A stretch of DNA of 54,320 nucleotides. Source: UBA6987 sp045616945. Its GTDB lineage: Bacteria; Bacillota; Clostridia; Lachnospirales; Lachnospiraceae. Every line of letters begins with the position of its first letter. Within the stretch, counting starts at the first letter, position 1. Where the stretch lies: positions 1 to 54,320 of the forward strand of contig JAZLHR010000026.1 in NCBI GenBank assembly GCA_045616945.1, read 5' to 3'. This document shows positions 41,483 to 49,964 of the stretch, in pieces. A program made the translations under genes and the position numbers. A model generated the notes under the pieces. That model was not told where the DNA came from. It was given only the letters and a program-made list of their open reading frames with translations, and ran no database searches.

Positions 41483-42937
41483 CTATTTTACCCTCCGTTC
41501 TCTTTGGCGGCGGCTCAGATACAGGGCCGCCTGCTGTTCTTCTGCCGCCTCCAGGAAGGCTTCCTCCTCGGCAGTATAATATTTTTCATGTGCCGGCAGT
41601 TCCTGCTGGATCACCCGGATCCTCTCTATCAGCAGTTCCACCGGCGTCCTGCCGGAGCTTTCCGGAGAAAGCTTCTCTTCCGGCACCAGATCCTCCAGCT
41701 TATCGGAATAGCTTCCCGACAGATACAGGGACAGCTTTGCGCAGGCCGGGCCGACCAGTTCGTAAAGCACGCTAGAAGCCATGATGATGGTATACAGGGC
41801 CTCCCCCGCGGCACCTCCCAGTGTTCTGGCGCCCAGCGATGCCAGGCCGATAGCCACTCCCGCCTGCGGCACAAGGGCCATCCCCAGATAGTTCCGCACC
41901 TTCTTCGGCTTCCCGGCAGCCATACAGCCCACAAAAGCGCCCCCGTATTTTCCCGCGATCCGGACAAAGAAATACAGGACGCTGACGACGAGCAGCGGTA
42001 CCGAACCGACCGGATTCGATGCCCCGACCAGCGCATCCAGCTTGAAATTCAGGCCGGAGCGGACGAAAAACAGAAGCAGGATCGGCGGACTGAAATAATT
42101 CATCTGCATAAACAGCTTATCGTCATCCGTCAGATTGATATAAACGGCGGACATCACCATGCAGCCGAGCAGGGGAGATACATCCAGCAGGGCGGAAATA
42201 CCGCAGAAGGTGAACAGCAGTGCCACCGTCACGATCAGGCGGTTATCCTGCGTCCGCTTCTGCGTGATCAGCAGCTTCAGCAGGAATCCGAACAGGCCGC
42301 CCAGCACCAGGGTCAGCAGATTGAGGAGAAGCGGCCGAAGAACGCCGGAGAACTCCAAATGCTCTCCGCCGGACAGGGAAAAGCCCGCCACGGACACGGC
42401 GATGCTGAACTCGATGAGCCCTACCGCATCGTCCAGTGCCACAACCTCCAGCAAGGTATTCACAAAGTCGCCCTTCGCGCCCGTCTGCCGGATCGTCATC
42501 ATCGTCGAAGCCGGCGCCGTCGCAGCCGCGAGCGCCGCGAGCACGACGGAAAAGGCCAGATTCAGCTTCAGGCACCAGAATGTCACGGCAAATACGCACA
42601 GGGAAGCCGCAAATGCTTCCAATACCGTGATCACGACCACCCGCAGGCCGTTTTTTTTCAGCTCGGCGAGCTTAAAATACTCACCCGTGCTGAAGGCGAT
42701 AAAGGCCAGCGCGATATCCGACAGAAAATCCATGCCCTCGACAAGGGACGGCGGGATCAGCCCCAGCACATAAGGCCCCAGCAATATGCCCGCCAGGATA
42801 TAGCCGGTCACATTGGGCAAATGCGCCAGCTTGGTCAGCCGGGTCATCAAAAAGCCCGTGCCCAGCATCAAGGCAATCGAAATCATGGTCCCCGCGACGC
42901 CGCTGCCGACGATCGCCGGGAGAGATCCGTTCATCAT
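41483..42937 (-). CDS. CPA2-family cation:proton antiporter
   Basis: A 484-residue monovalent cation/proton antiporter. It has about 12 hydrophobic segments, the NVTGYILAGILLGPYVLGL signature of KefB/NapA-type exchangers, FSTGEYFKLAELKK, and VVALDDAVGLIEFSI, where the Asp-Asp pair matches the ion-binding site of electrogenic members. The last 90 residues are cytoplasmic and charged, with no complete RCK/TrkA domain. The RBS is weak. Its stop sits 3 bases before the MgtC start, suggesting a joint role in ion or membrane-energy homeostasis. Confidence 0.9.
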   Translation of the reverse strand: MMNGSLPAIVGSGVAGTMISIALMLGTGFLMTRLTKLAHLPNVTGYILAGILLGPYVLGLIPPSLVEGMDFLSDIALAFIAFSTGEYFKLAELKKNGLRVVVITVLEAFAASLCVFAVTFWCLKLNLAFSVVLAALAAATAPASTMMTIRQTGAKGDFVNTLLEVVALDDAVGLIEFSIAVSVAGFSLSGGEHLEFSGVLRPLLLNLLTLVLGGLFGFLLKLLITQKRTQDNRLIVTVALLFTFCGISALLDVSPLLGCMVMSAVYINLTDDDKLFMQMNYFSPPILLLFFVRSGLNFKLDALVGASNPVGSVPLLVVSVLYFFVRIAGKYGGAFVGCMAAGKPKKVRNYLGMALVPQAGVAIGLASLGARTLGGAAGEALYTIIMASSVLYELVGPACAKLSLYLSGSYSDKLEDLVPEEKLSPESSGRTPVELLIERIRVIQQELPAHEKYYTAEEEAFLEAAEEQQAALYLSRRQRERRVK

Positions 42938-43055
42938 TCCGTGTCTTCTCCGTTCCGATTCATTTCGCTGCTTTGAATTGACAATTCTCCGCGGCGATTA
43001 TATAGTATCCCAGTGCGCCGTCCGGTCCGGACAGCTGCCAAAAGGGGGAATATCC

Positions 43056-43793
43056 GTGAAAGATAAAAAAATCAAAAAAGCAGCCGAATTGCTTTGGCTG
43101 ATGGGCATCGTGCTGGTCGCGTTCGGTGTCGCCATCTGTTCCATGACCGATCTGGGCGTTTCCATGATCGCCGCACCGGCCTTTATCCTGCAGGAATTTC
43201 TGGTCCGCTTCTGGGACGGGCTCACGGTGGGCGTCGTCGAATATATATTTCAGGGGCTCCTGCTGATCCTGATGTGCCTGCTCGTACGCCGCTTCCGCTG
43301 GCGCTACCTGCTGGCATTTCTCTGCGCGGTGCTGTACGGCTATGTTCTGAATTTCTTTCTCTGGGTGCTGCGGGATGTCCGGATCGACTCCGCGGCGGCA
43401 CGCTGGGGCATGCTGCTGCTCGGCGATACGGTCACCGCTGCAGGCGTTGCGTGCTTCTTCCGCACCTATCTCCCGCTGCAGGTATATGAGCTGTTTGTGG
43501 CCGAGCTTTCGAAGCACCGTCACTTCTCCATCAATAAAACGAAGGCCGTGTTTGACTATTCCCTGCTGGCGATATCCGTCTTGATGGCTCTGCTTCTTTT
43601 CCGCGATGCCGGTTCCTTCCCGTGGCGTTCTATCGGAACGCAGTGCTTCCACAGCCTGGGCCTCGGCACGGTCGTTACCACCCTGATCAACTCGCTGCTG
43701 ATCACGGTCATCGGCAGGGGACTTGACCGCAGCTTTGAACGGACGCCCCGTTTTCCCCGGGCCGCCGAGCTGCTGGGCGAGGCGGAAGAATAA
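43056..43793 (+). CDS. YczE/DUF6198-type membrane protein
   Basis: A 245-residue membrane protein with five or six hydrophobic segments. It has the GIVLVAFGVAICSMTDLGVSMIAAPAFIL start, a GLTVGVVEYIFQG segment and the late TVVTTLINSLLITVIGR, matching the YitT/YczE-like group now named DUF6198. Its biochemical function is unknown. The start is a GTG at 43056, preceded by AAGGGGG. The longer in-frame extension from 42813 is antisense to the antiporter start and is rejected. Single gene, convergent with the prepilin peptidase gene. Confidence 0.82.
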   Translation: MKDKKIKKAAELLWLMGIVLVAFGVAICSMTDLGVSMIAAPAFILQEFLVRFWDGLTVGVVEYIFQGLLLILMCLLVRRFRWRYLLAFLCAVLYGYVLNFFLWVLRDVRIDSAAARWGMLLLGDTVTAAGVACFFRTYLPLQVYELFVAELSKHRHFSINKTKAVFDYSLLAISVLMALLLFRDAGSFPWRSIGTQCFHSLGLGTVVTTLINSLLITVIGRGLDRSFERTPRFPRAAELLGEAEE

Positions 43794-43832
43794 AAACCGC
43801 CCCCGTATTGCCGCATATTTCTTTATCCGGGG

Positions 43833-44645
43833 TCATATCCCGAAAAGCGCAGAGCAGGCGGCGATGATCTTTTCGCCGGCCAGCAGCGCCGTGATCCATC
43901 CGAATACCAGGAAAGGACCGAAAGGGAATTCGGCCCTTTCTTTTTGATTTCCGCCGGTCCCTGCCCGGCGCAGACCGATCAGGACCAATGCGGAGACCGA
44001 TGCCAGAAGCCACATCAGCAGGACACGGTCCCAGCCCAGAAACAGGGCCGATACAAAAGCAAATTTGATATCGCCTCCGCCCAGTGCCTCCCGGCCAGTT
44101 TTTTTCGTGACGAGCCAGCCGATCAGATATATGACGCCGAAGGTCACCGCGGCACAGAGCAGATTTGACGCAAAGGACGCCTCTTCATCCGCGAGCACAA
44201 AGGCTGCCGCAAGCACCAGAAGGATCAGCTGAAACCGGTCATAAATGAGCTTATGTTCCCAGTCGATCGCGGCGATGCAGATACAGACAGAACAGGCAAA
44301 GGCTGCCGAAAGAGTCATCACCGCATTCCGCAGGCCGGAAAAGCCATAGCAATGAAGACACAGCAGCCACAAAAGCATATTGAGGACTTCGGCGATGATA
44401 CGGCGCGGAGAAACGGCAGCCCCGCATTCCCGGCACTTTCCGCCCGAAATCAGGCAGGAAACGATCGGGAGCGTGTCATACCACCGCAGCCGGCAGCCGC
44501 ATTCCGGGCAGTGCGGAGGCGGAGAAAACAGAGACATGTGATTCGGGAGCCTGAAGATTACCGCATTCAAAAAGCTGCCGGTACACAGCCCGGCCAGGCC
44601 GAAGATCACTGCCGCAGCCATATGGTTCAGTGCTGTCAGATCCAC
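43833..44645 (-). CDS. Type IV prepilin peptidase (A24 family)
   Basis: A 270-residue bifunctional leader peptidase/methylase. It has the N-terminal GSFLNAVIFRLP motif, the cytoplasmic Cys tetrad (Cys46, Cys49, Cys71, Cys74) and the two catalytic aspartates, Asp128 in AIDWEHKLI and Asp192 in GGGDIKF. About eight membrane segments are visible. The start is GTG at 44645 with GAGGAG upstream. It directly follows a prepilin-like gene, its probable substrate. No pilus ATPase or platform protein is in the window. Confidence 0.93.
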   Translation of the reverse strand: MDLTALNHMAAAVIFGLAGLCTGSFLNAVIFRLPNHMSLFSPPPHCPECGCRLRWYDTLPIVSCLISGGKCRECGAAVSPRRIIAEVLNMLLWLLCLHCYGFSGLRNAVMTLSAAFACSVCICIAAIDWEHKLIYDRFQLILLVLAAAFVLADEEASFASNLLCAAVTFGVIYLIGWLVTKKTGREALGGGDIKFAFVSALFLGWDRVLLMWLLASVSALVLIGLRRAGTGGNQKERAEFPFGPFLVFGWITALLAGEKIIAACSALFGI

Positions 44646-44693
44646 AAATATCTCCTCAGAAACGATCGCGCGGTCAAAGGGTGCGGGATGAGA

Positions 44694-45050
44694 TCATTTG
44701 CCGTTTTCCTCTGCCGCAGCCTCCTCGACGGTCCACTTGCCGGCAGTCATATCGAAAACAGCCGTATAGCCCCTGCCCGCGTCCGTATAAGTAAATATCC
44801 CGGCAGCCGCATCATACGTGCAGCCCGCAAAATCGGCTTCCGCCAAAAGCTCCCTGCCGCCGCTCTTTCCGTCCGGCGTGCCGTCGGCAAGGTCCAGCGC
44901 ACAGAGCTCTTCAAATCTGGCCTCGGCTTCCTTCCGGACGGCAGCCCGCCCGGCCCCGGCAGCGGAGATCAGAACGGCTGTCAGGATGGCGGCAGACGCG
45001 ATCAGAATGACCAGTTCTTCCGCCGTTAAGCCCTTCTTATCGGTCTTCAT
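44694..45050 (-). CDS. Prepilin/pseudopilin-like protein
   Basis: A 118-residue protein with a class III prepilin signal: basic MKTDKKG, then a predicted cut after Gly7, a hydrophobic helix starting LTAEELVILIASAAIL with the conserved Glu at mature position 5, and a small globular domain with one Cys pair (CALDL and GCTYD). GGAGG precedes the ATG. It lies 48 bases upstream of the prepilin peptidase gene, which supports the call. The mature domain is short for a major pilin, so it may be a minor pilin or a competence-type pseudopilin. Similarity beyond the signal is not recognised. Confidence 0.75.
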   Translation of the reverse strand: MKTDKKGLTAEELVILIASAAILTAVLISAAGAGRAAVRKEAEARFEELCALDLADGTPDGKSGGRELLAEADFAGCTYDAAAGIFTYTDAGRGYTAVFDMTAGKWTVEEAAAEENGK

Positions 45051-45104
45051 ATCCGTATTCCTCCGAATGGTCCTGCCGAATACACGTCGGCCGGGCAGAA
45101 CTTA

Positions 45105-46880
45105 TCACATATATTTTGTTCCGGCAGGTGCCGTCCCCTCCACCTCACGGAGCGGAGGACGCACCACACAGAACATCGGATGGTTCACATCGTCATAGCG
45201 GAGCGGGTTATGGCTGACAGCCACTACATCCCGCAGCACCTCGGCAGCTTCCTCACTTCCCTGCAGCGCATGGAACCAGGCGGATCTGTCCGTCAGGCTG
45301 TCCCGCTTCGCCCAGGCAAGTTCAAAGCGCAGCTTATCCAGCTTGATACGGTCATAGAGCATCCGGAAGCGCCAGCTTTCGGTCACCGCGGCAGGCAGAG
45401 ACGCTTTCAAAGAATCCGTCTTTTCCAATATTTCCGCGGCACGGGCACAGATCTCGGGAGTCACGGAAAGCACATTTGCCTCACGTGTGATCGCACGGGA
45501 GTTATCCACTACGGTCTCGTTATGGTGACGCTCTACGGTATCAATGGCCTCAAGCAGGGTATCGACTGCCGCGGGAGATATTTCGTAAGCAAGGTATTCC
45601 CGCACGGCAGCGTCCGCGGTGGTCTCCGCGTCCCAGTAAAACTGCGCGCAGACGACCTTGTTCAGATCGTCAAAACAGCCTTCGGAATAGCAGATTCCTC
45701 CCTTGGCAATGGATTTCACCTGATTCCACAGGCGTTCAAAGCGCCGGGGCAGCGGATTGGCGCCGTAGCCGCCCCAGGGGAAAAGCCCCCACATACTGAT
45801 CTCCGGGTAATTCACGACCGGCACGCCGCCGATCGTTCCGTGCTCCAGCGGGTAGCGCGGGAAATCCGTGTGGCTGTCGGCCAGGATATAGTCCACCCAG
45901 CTGTGGTCCTGCTGCATCGCCGCATCCAGGCCTTCCCATTCGCCGTCATTCTGATGGCAGTCGAACAGCCAGGTAGAAAGGATGATCTCCATGGCCGGAT
46001 TCAGCTGCTTCGTGCTTTCGTAGATGGACCGGCAGGCCTTCAGGTAGCCGTTCGCACCCCAGGGCCGGCATTTTTCACAGCCGCAGCCGCCTTCATCGTA
46101 AGGCCAGAAGCAGAGGAAATCCATCAGCGCGCCTTCATCCGCCAGGAATTTCACCATACGGGTATAAAGGTCGGTCATATACTCCAGCGCACCGGGGATG
46201 TTCGGGCACATATTATGGCCGTTATTGCCGCGGCGTCTGACCGGTTCCTGATTCGGCGCCGCAGCAAATTCCTCGCGGCGGATGACGAAATCCTGATTAG
46301 GCACGATCTCTACGCCCACCTTCAGGCCCAGACGCTTTGCCTCCCCGAAAATCGCCTTGATCTTCCCGGTGATATGGACCAGTTCGGGATCATCCCAGCC
46401 GTTCAGATCGATGATGGGGAATACCACGTCGAAATAGTTCACGCCCCAGAAGGCCAGATCGGCCACATATTCTTCCAGCTCGCTCTGCGGAGCCATGTGA
46501 TAGAAATTGCAGAAATGCGTATCCATCTGGATGCCGCGCATCCGGCTGGTCGGAACGGAAGTGCCTTCCCAGTCGGATAAGATCATCCCCGCCTCCGTAT
46601 AGCGCGAAGTACGCAGGAATTTCCCGAGGCCGGCCAGAACGCCCTGCACAGCCGCAGCCGAAAGCTCGCGCCGTCCCGCGCAGCCGCCCAGGCGGAAGCC
46701 TTCCTCCCGCACGTTTTTATCATAATCAATGACCAGCACCGCGTCGCCGCCCTCCTCCGGGAAAGCGACAGGACTGCGATGGGCGATCCTTTTCTTAAAA
46801 TGCTCCAATGCCCGCTCCAGGGCGCAGCCGAACTGCTCCGATGCCGCAGGCGTCACACTAATCCGTAAATTTTTGACCAT
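45105..46880 (-). CDS. Glycoside hydrolase-like protein (hexosaminidase/glucuronidase-like barrel)
   Basis: A 591-residue soluble protein without signal peptide. The N-terminal 120 residues resemble the GH20/GH67-type alpha/beta domain (VLVIDYDKNVREEGF; LAGLGKFLR). Then a TIM barrel follows, with RMRGIQMDTHF, WGVNYFDVVFPIIDLNGW, LKVGVEIVPNQDF, FWPYDEGGCGCEKCRPWG (three clustered Cys) and EIILSTWLFD. A helical C-terminal region follows. The layout fits exo-acting glycosidases on acetylated or acidic sugars, but I cannot name a family or the catalytic pair with certainty. AAGGAGG precedes the ATG at 46880. The prepilin genes follow on the same strand. Confidence 0.62.
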   Translation of the reverse strand: MVKNLRISVTPAASEQFGCALERALEHFKKRIAHRSPVAFPEEGGDAVLVIDYDKNVREEGFRLGGCAGRRELSAAAVQGVLAGLGKFLRTSRYTEAGMILSDWEGTSVPTSRMRGIQMDTHFCNFYHMAPQSELEEYVADLAFWGVNYFDVVFPIIDLNGWDDPELVHITGKIKAIFGEAKRLGLKVGVEIVPNQDFVIRREEFAAAPNQEPVRRRGNNGHNMCPNIPGALEYMTDLYTRMVKFLADEGALMDFLCFWPYDEGGCGCEKCRPWGANGYLKACRSIYESTKQLNPAMEIILSTWLFDCHQNDGEWEGLDAAMQQDHSWVDYILADSHTDFPRYPLEHGTIGGVPVVNYPEISMWGLFPWGGYGANPLPRRFERLWNQVKSIAKGGICYSEGCFDDLNKVVCAQFYWDAETTADAAVREYLAYEISPAAVDTLLEAIDTVERHHNETVVDNSRAITREANVLSVTPEICARAAEILEKTDSLKASLPAAVTESWRFRMLYDRIKLDKLRFELAWAKRDSLTDRSAWFHALQGSEEAAEVLRDVVAVSHNPLRYDDVNHPMFCVVRPPLREVEGTAPAGTKYM

Positions 46881-46923
46881 ACCGTTCCTCCTTACATCAC
46901 ACACGACAAAAGTGCCTCGGTTT

Positions 46924-46929
46924 ATTATA
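46924..46929 (-). promoter_or_regulatory. -10 box before the glycoside hydrolase-like gene
   Basis: A perfect TATAAT on the minus strand, about 45 bases before the start codon. The -35 region 17 bases upstream is poor (TTTTCG), which suggests activator dependence. A short inverted repeat (GCCC/GGGC) covers that region. Confidence 0.45.
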
Positions 46930-47002
46930 ACACAGATTTGATGCCCCGAAAACAGGGCGAATGATTCTTTTCCCCGGCTGACAAAGATCCTTTTCCGAAC
47001 AG

Positions 47003-47044
47003 CAAAGGCCCGCCGTGCGGTTCATCCGCAGAGCGGGTCTTTCT
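47003..47044 (-). terminator. Terminator after the flavoprotein operon
   Basis: A nested stem (AAAG-CCCGC-TGCGG with CCGCA-GCGGG-CTTT, small internal bulge) lies directly after the GlpB-like stop. T residues follow in both directions. Confidence 0.7.
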
Positions 47045-47061
47045 GTATGCGGGGACTTCCG

Positions 47062-48450
47062 TCAGCGTACATCTGTCTGGGCGGCAAAGGCGATATCCTG
47101 CCCTCCCAGGGATAACGTACACAGGATGTCTCCGCGCCGGACGGGCGGATCCACGGTCACGCCGCGCAGGCGCGAGACCGCCTCCGGCAGCAATGCCTTT
47201 TCGACGGCCTCGGTGCTTCTGACCGGCACCAGACGGGCAGGGCCGGTCTCCCCGGGCTGCGCAGCCAGGCGGAGCGTCGTCGTCAGCACCCGCACGGGCT
47301 TTTTCAGTTCCGCGGCCGCAAAAGCGGCGCCGCGGGGGCAGCGATTGCCGGAAAAAGTACCTGCGGCTGCATCAAAGCGGACCTGGCAGCCGTTCGGACA
47401 CAGCGGACAGGTCGTACTGCCCGGTTCCGGAAAGCCCTTGACCATCGTATTGCCGCGCTCCTCCTGCCACGTCTGCATCGGCCGGCCCTGCAAAAAGGCC
47501 GCCGCATTGCTCCCGGCCAGAGTGCCCTGCTCGGACACGAAATCCGCCAGGTCCATCACCCTGCGGCAATTCCCGCAGGCAAATACGCCCGGGACGGAGG
47601 TCTGCAGGAACGCATCCGTCGCAGCTCCGCCGGTTTTTTCATCCAAAAGGACGCCTCCTGTGGCGGCGACCTCATTTTCCGGGATCAGGCCGACGGACAG
47701 CACCAGGGCATCACAGGGGATCAGGCGTTCCGTTCCCGGCACGGGGCGCAGCTGCGAATCCGCCTCCGCGATCTCCACCGCCTCCAGCCTGTGTTTTCCG
47801 AGGATGCGGCTGACCGTATGGCTTACCAGCAGCGGGATGCCGAAATCGTTCAGGCACTGACTGATGTTCCGGGCCAGCCCGCAGGGCTGCGGCAGCACCT
47901 CGGCGACCAGCTCTACCTTGGCTCCCTCCAGCGTGAGCCTGCGCGCCATGATCAGGCCGATATCGCCCGAGCCAAGGATCACGACCCGTTTACCGCACAT
48001 AAAATTGCGGATATTGACAAAATTCTGCAGCACACCGGCGGTAAATACCCCTGCCGGCCGGCTTCCGGGGGTCCCGATGTTCCCGCGCGTGCGCTCGCGG
48101 CAGCCCGTAGCCAATACCACGGCTCCGGCGGAAAACTTCACCAGTCCTTCCCTGCCCTGGGCCGTCACGACCCGGTCTGAAGTCATGGAAACCGCCTGCA
48201 GTCCCGTGCGCAGCTCCGCACCGGCCTTCCCGGCTTCCTCCGCGGCTCTCGCGGCATATTCCGGCCCGCCCATGGAGCTTCCGTAGCGGATCAGCCCGAA
48301 GCCGTCATGGATACACTGATTCAGGATGCCTCCGGCGGCATTTTCCCGGTCGAGGATCACGACCCGGCCTGCACCGGCCTTTTTGGCCGCGGCCGCAGCC
48401 GCCAGCCCGCCGGGGCCTGCCCCGATCACCAATACATCACAGGCTTCCAT
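47062..48450 (-). CDS. FAD-dependent oxidoreductase fused to a DUF1667 domain (GlpB-like)
   Basis: A 462-residue protein. Residues 1 to about 330 form a two-dinucleotide-fold flavoprotein: VLVIGAGPGGLAAAAAAKKAG at the start, GAVVLATGCRERTRG, VVILGSGDIGLIMARRL for NAD(P) and GVFACGNCRRV for FAD. The last 120 residues are a DUF1667 domain with CPLCPNGCQV and GNRCPRGAAFAAAEL, a probable metal or Fe-S site. In many Clostridia these are two adjacent genes beside glpA. Here they are one frame. The ATG at 48450 overlaps the preceding stop by one base (TGATG) and has GGAGG upstream. Confidence 0.88.
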   Translation of the reverse strand: MEACDVLVIGAGPGGLAAAAAAKKAGAGRVVILDRENAAGGILNQCIHDGFGLIRYGSSMGGPEYAARAAEEAGKAGAELRTGLQAVSMTSDRVVTAQGREGLVKFSAGAVVLATGCRERTRGNIGTPGSRPAGVFTAGVLQNFVNIRNFMCGKRVVILGSGDIGLIMARRLTLEGAKVELVAEVLPQPCGLARNISQCLNDFGIPLLVSHTVSRILGKHRLEAVEIAEADSQLRPVPGTERLIPCDALVLSVGLIPENEVAATGGVLLDEKTGGAATDAFLQTSVPGVFACGNCRRVMDLADFVSEQGTLAGSNAAAFLQGRPMQTWQEERGNTMVKGFPEPGSTTCPLCPNGCQVRFDAAAGTFSGNRCPRGAAFAAAELKKPVRVLTTTLRLAAQPGETGPARLVPVRSTEAVEKALLPEAVSRLRGVTVDPPVRRGDILCTLSLGGQDIAFAAQTDVR

Positions 48451-49910
48451 CACTTTACCTCCCCGGAGAACAGTTCGCTGCCTTCACCGCGCAGTGTCAC
48501 CTGCTCCGGCTGCAGACCGAATTCCCGCACCAGCATATCGGCGATGCGGGTCAGACAATAGCCGCCCTGACAGCGGCCCGTCGTCGCAAATACACGGTAT
48601 TTCACACCCGCAAGCGTCTTCACGCCCAGGGGGTTACTCAGCGCATCCCGGATCTCCCTGCGGGTGATTCGCCGGCAGCGGCACACGATATCCCCATAAT
48701 CGGGATCCTGCCTGATCAGCTCTGCCTGAACATCCTCCGGCTGCTCCTTAAAGCGCAGCGGGAAGCGGTGTTCGCGCACCGGCTGCTCCTTCGGCTGCAG
48801 ATGCATTTTCCCGCGCAGGATATCTGCCGTATAACGGGCGATCGGTACGGAAGCCGTAAGGCCGGGCGATTCGATCCCGATCAGATCGATCAGGCCGGGG
48901 CAGGCTTCCTCTTCCTTGATCACGAAATCATAATAGCCGCCGACGCCCTTCGGCGCCAACTTCGGACGGATTCCCGCATACTGTCCCACGATCTGGCGGC
49001 GGCTCAATGCCGGAAGCAGCTGCACTGCCTCCCGCCAGAGCTGATCCAGTGCGGGAGCTGTCGTTTCCACCCCGTCCTTTTCTTCGATATAGTCCGCGTT
49101 GGGCCCGATGATGATATTGCCGTGGATGGTCGGCGTCAGATGCACGCCAAGCCCGCCGATGCCCTTTTTCGGGGCCGGATAGACCGGCAGCGGCAGCACC
49201 TTTTCCGCGATCTCATCCAGGATATAATACTGCCCGCGGCAGGGGTGGATGGTATAATCCGCCACACCGGCCATCGCGGCGATACGGTCCGCGTACAGCC
49301 CCGCCGCATTGATAACAAAGCGGGTGTCGCAGCTGTCCTTGTCCGTCCGGACCGTGAAAAAGGCTTCTCCGTTTTCATCCGTCTTCCGTTCGATGCCGAG
49401 CACTTCTTCGTTCAGGCGGAAGCTGACGCCGTTTGCCAGCGCATTTTCCGCCAGTGCGACCGTATAAAGGAAGGGGTCAAAAATGGCTGTTTCCGGGCTC
49501 AGCAGCCCGCTGATACCGCCCACGCCGGGCGCAAGCCGCCCCAGCTCCTCCGCGCCGATCAGCCGCATGCCGCGGCAGCCGTTGGCCTCGCCCTGCGCCA
49601 GGATCTCCCGCAGGGTCTCTTCGTCTGCCTTATCAAAGGCGGCAAGCACCTTGCCGGTCTTCCGGTAAAGCACGTCCAGCTGACGGCACACTGCTTCCAT
49701 CCCCTGACTGCCCTCCACCCATAGGCGGGGCATCAGGCTGCCGGGCTTATTATTGAAGCCGGCATGCACGACCGCGGAATTCCGTCCGCTGGTCCCGGCG
49801 GCCACATCGGCCTCCTTTTCCAATACCAGCACCGAAAGCTGATAAAACGACAATTCTCTGGCGATGGCGCAGCCTACCGCGCCCGCACCGATGATGACAA
49901 CATCCAGCAT
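48450..49910 (-). CDS. FAD-dependent dehydrogenase, anaerobic GlpA/LhgO-like, with [2Fe-2S] domain
   Basis: A 486-residue DAO-fold oxidoreductase. It has VVIIGAGAVGCAIARELS at the start, GTSGRNSAVVHAGFNN (FAD/flavin contact) and RFVINAAGLYAD, then PCRGQYYIL in the substrate region. The C-terminal 80 residues are a BFD-like [2Fe-2S] domain with Cys pairs in IVCRCRRI and GRCQGGYC. This is the GlpA layout of anaerobic glycerol-3-phosphate dehydrogenase, also used by 2-hydroxyglutarate oxidases. It is coupled to the GlpB-like gene by TGATG. No glycerol kinase or facilitator is adjacent, so another hydroxy acid is possible. Confidence 0.88.
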   Translation of the reverse strand: MLDVVIIGAGAVGCAIARELSFYQLSVLVLEKEADVAAGTSGRNSAVVHAGFNNKPGSLMPRLWVEGSQGMEAVCRQLDVLYRKTGKVLAAFDKADEETLREILAQGEANGCRGMRLIGAEELGRLAPGVGGISGLLSPETAIFDPFLYTVALAENALANGVSFRLNEEVLGIERKTDENGEAFFTVRTDKDSCDTRFVINAAGLYADRIAAMAGVADYTIHPCRGQYYILDEIAEKVLPLPVYPAPKKGIGGLGVHLTPTIHGNIIIGPNADYIEEKDGVETTAPALDQLWREAVQLLPALSRRQIVGQYAGIRPKLAPKGVGGYYDFVIKEEEACPGLIDLIGIESPGLTASVPIARYTADILRGKMHLQPKEQPVREHRFPLRFKEQPEDVQAELIRQDPDYGDIVCRCRRITRREIRDALSNPLGVKTLAGVKYRVFATTGRCQGGYCLTRIADMLVREFGLQPEQVTLRGEGSELFSGEVK

Positions 49911-49964
49911 GACTTTTCCTCTCCAAAAAGGTCCTGCCGCAGCCTGCAGCAGGGCCTTACGATA

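Noticed and set aside
41411..42976. 521-residue plus-strand open frame opposite the antiporter
   Set aside because: Gln/His/Arg-rich shadow. The minus strand has the CPA2 motifs and membrane segments.
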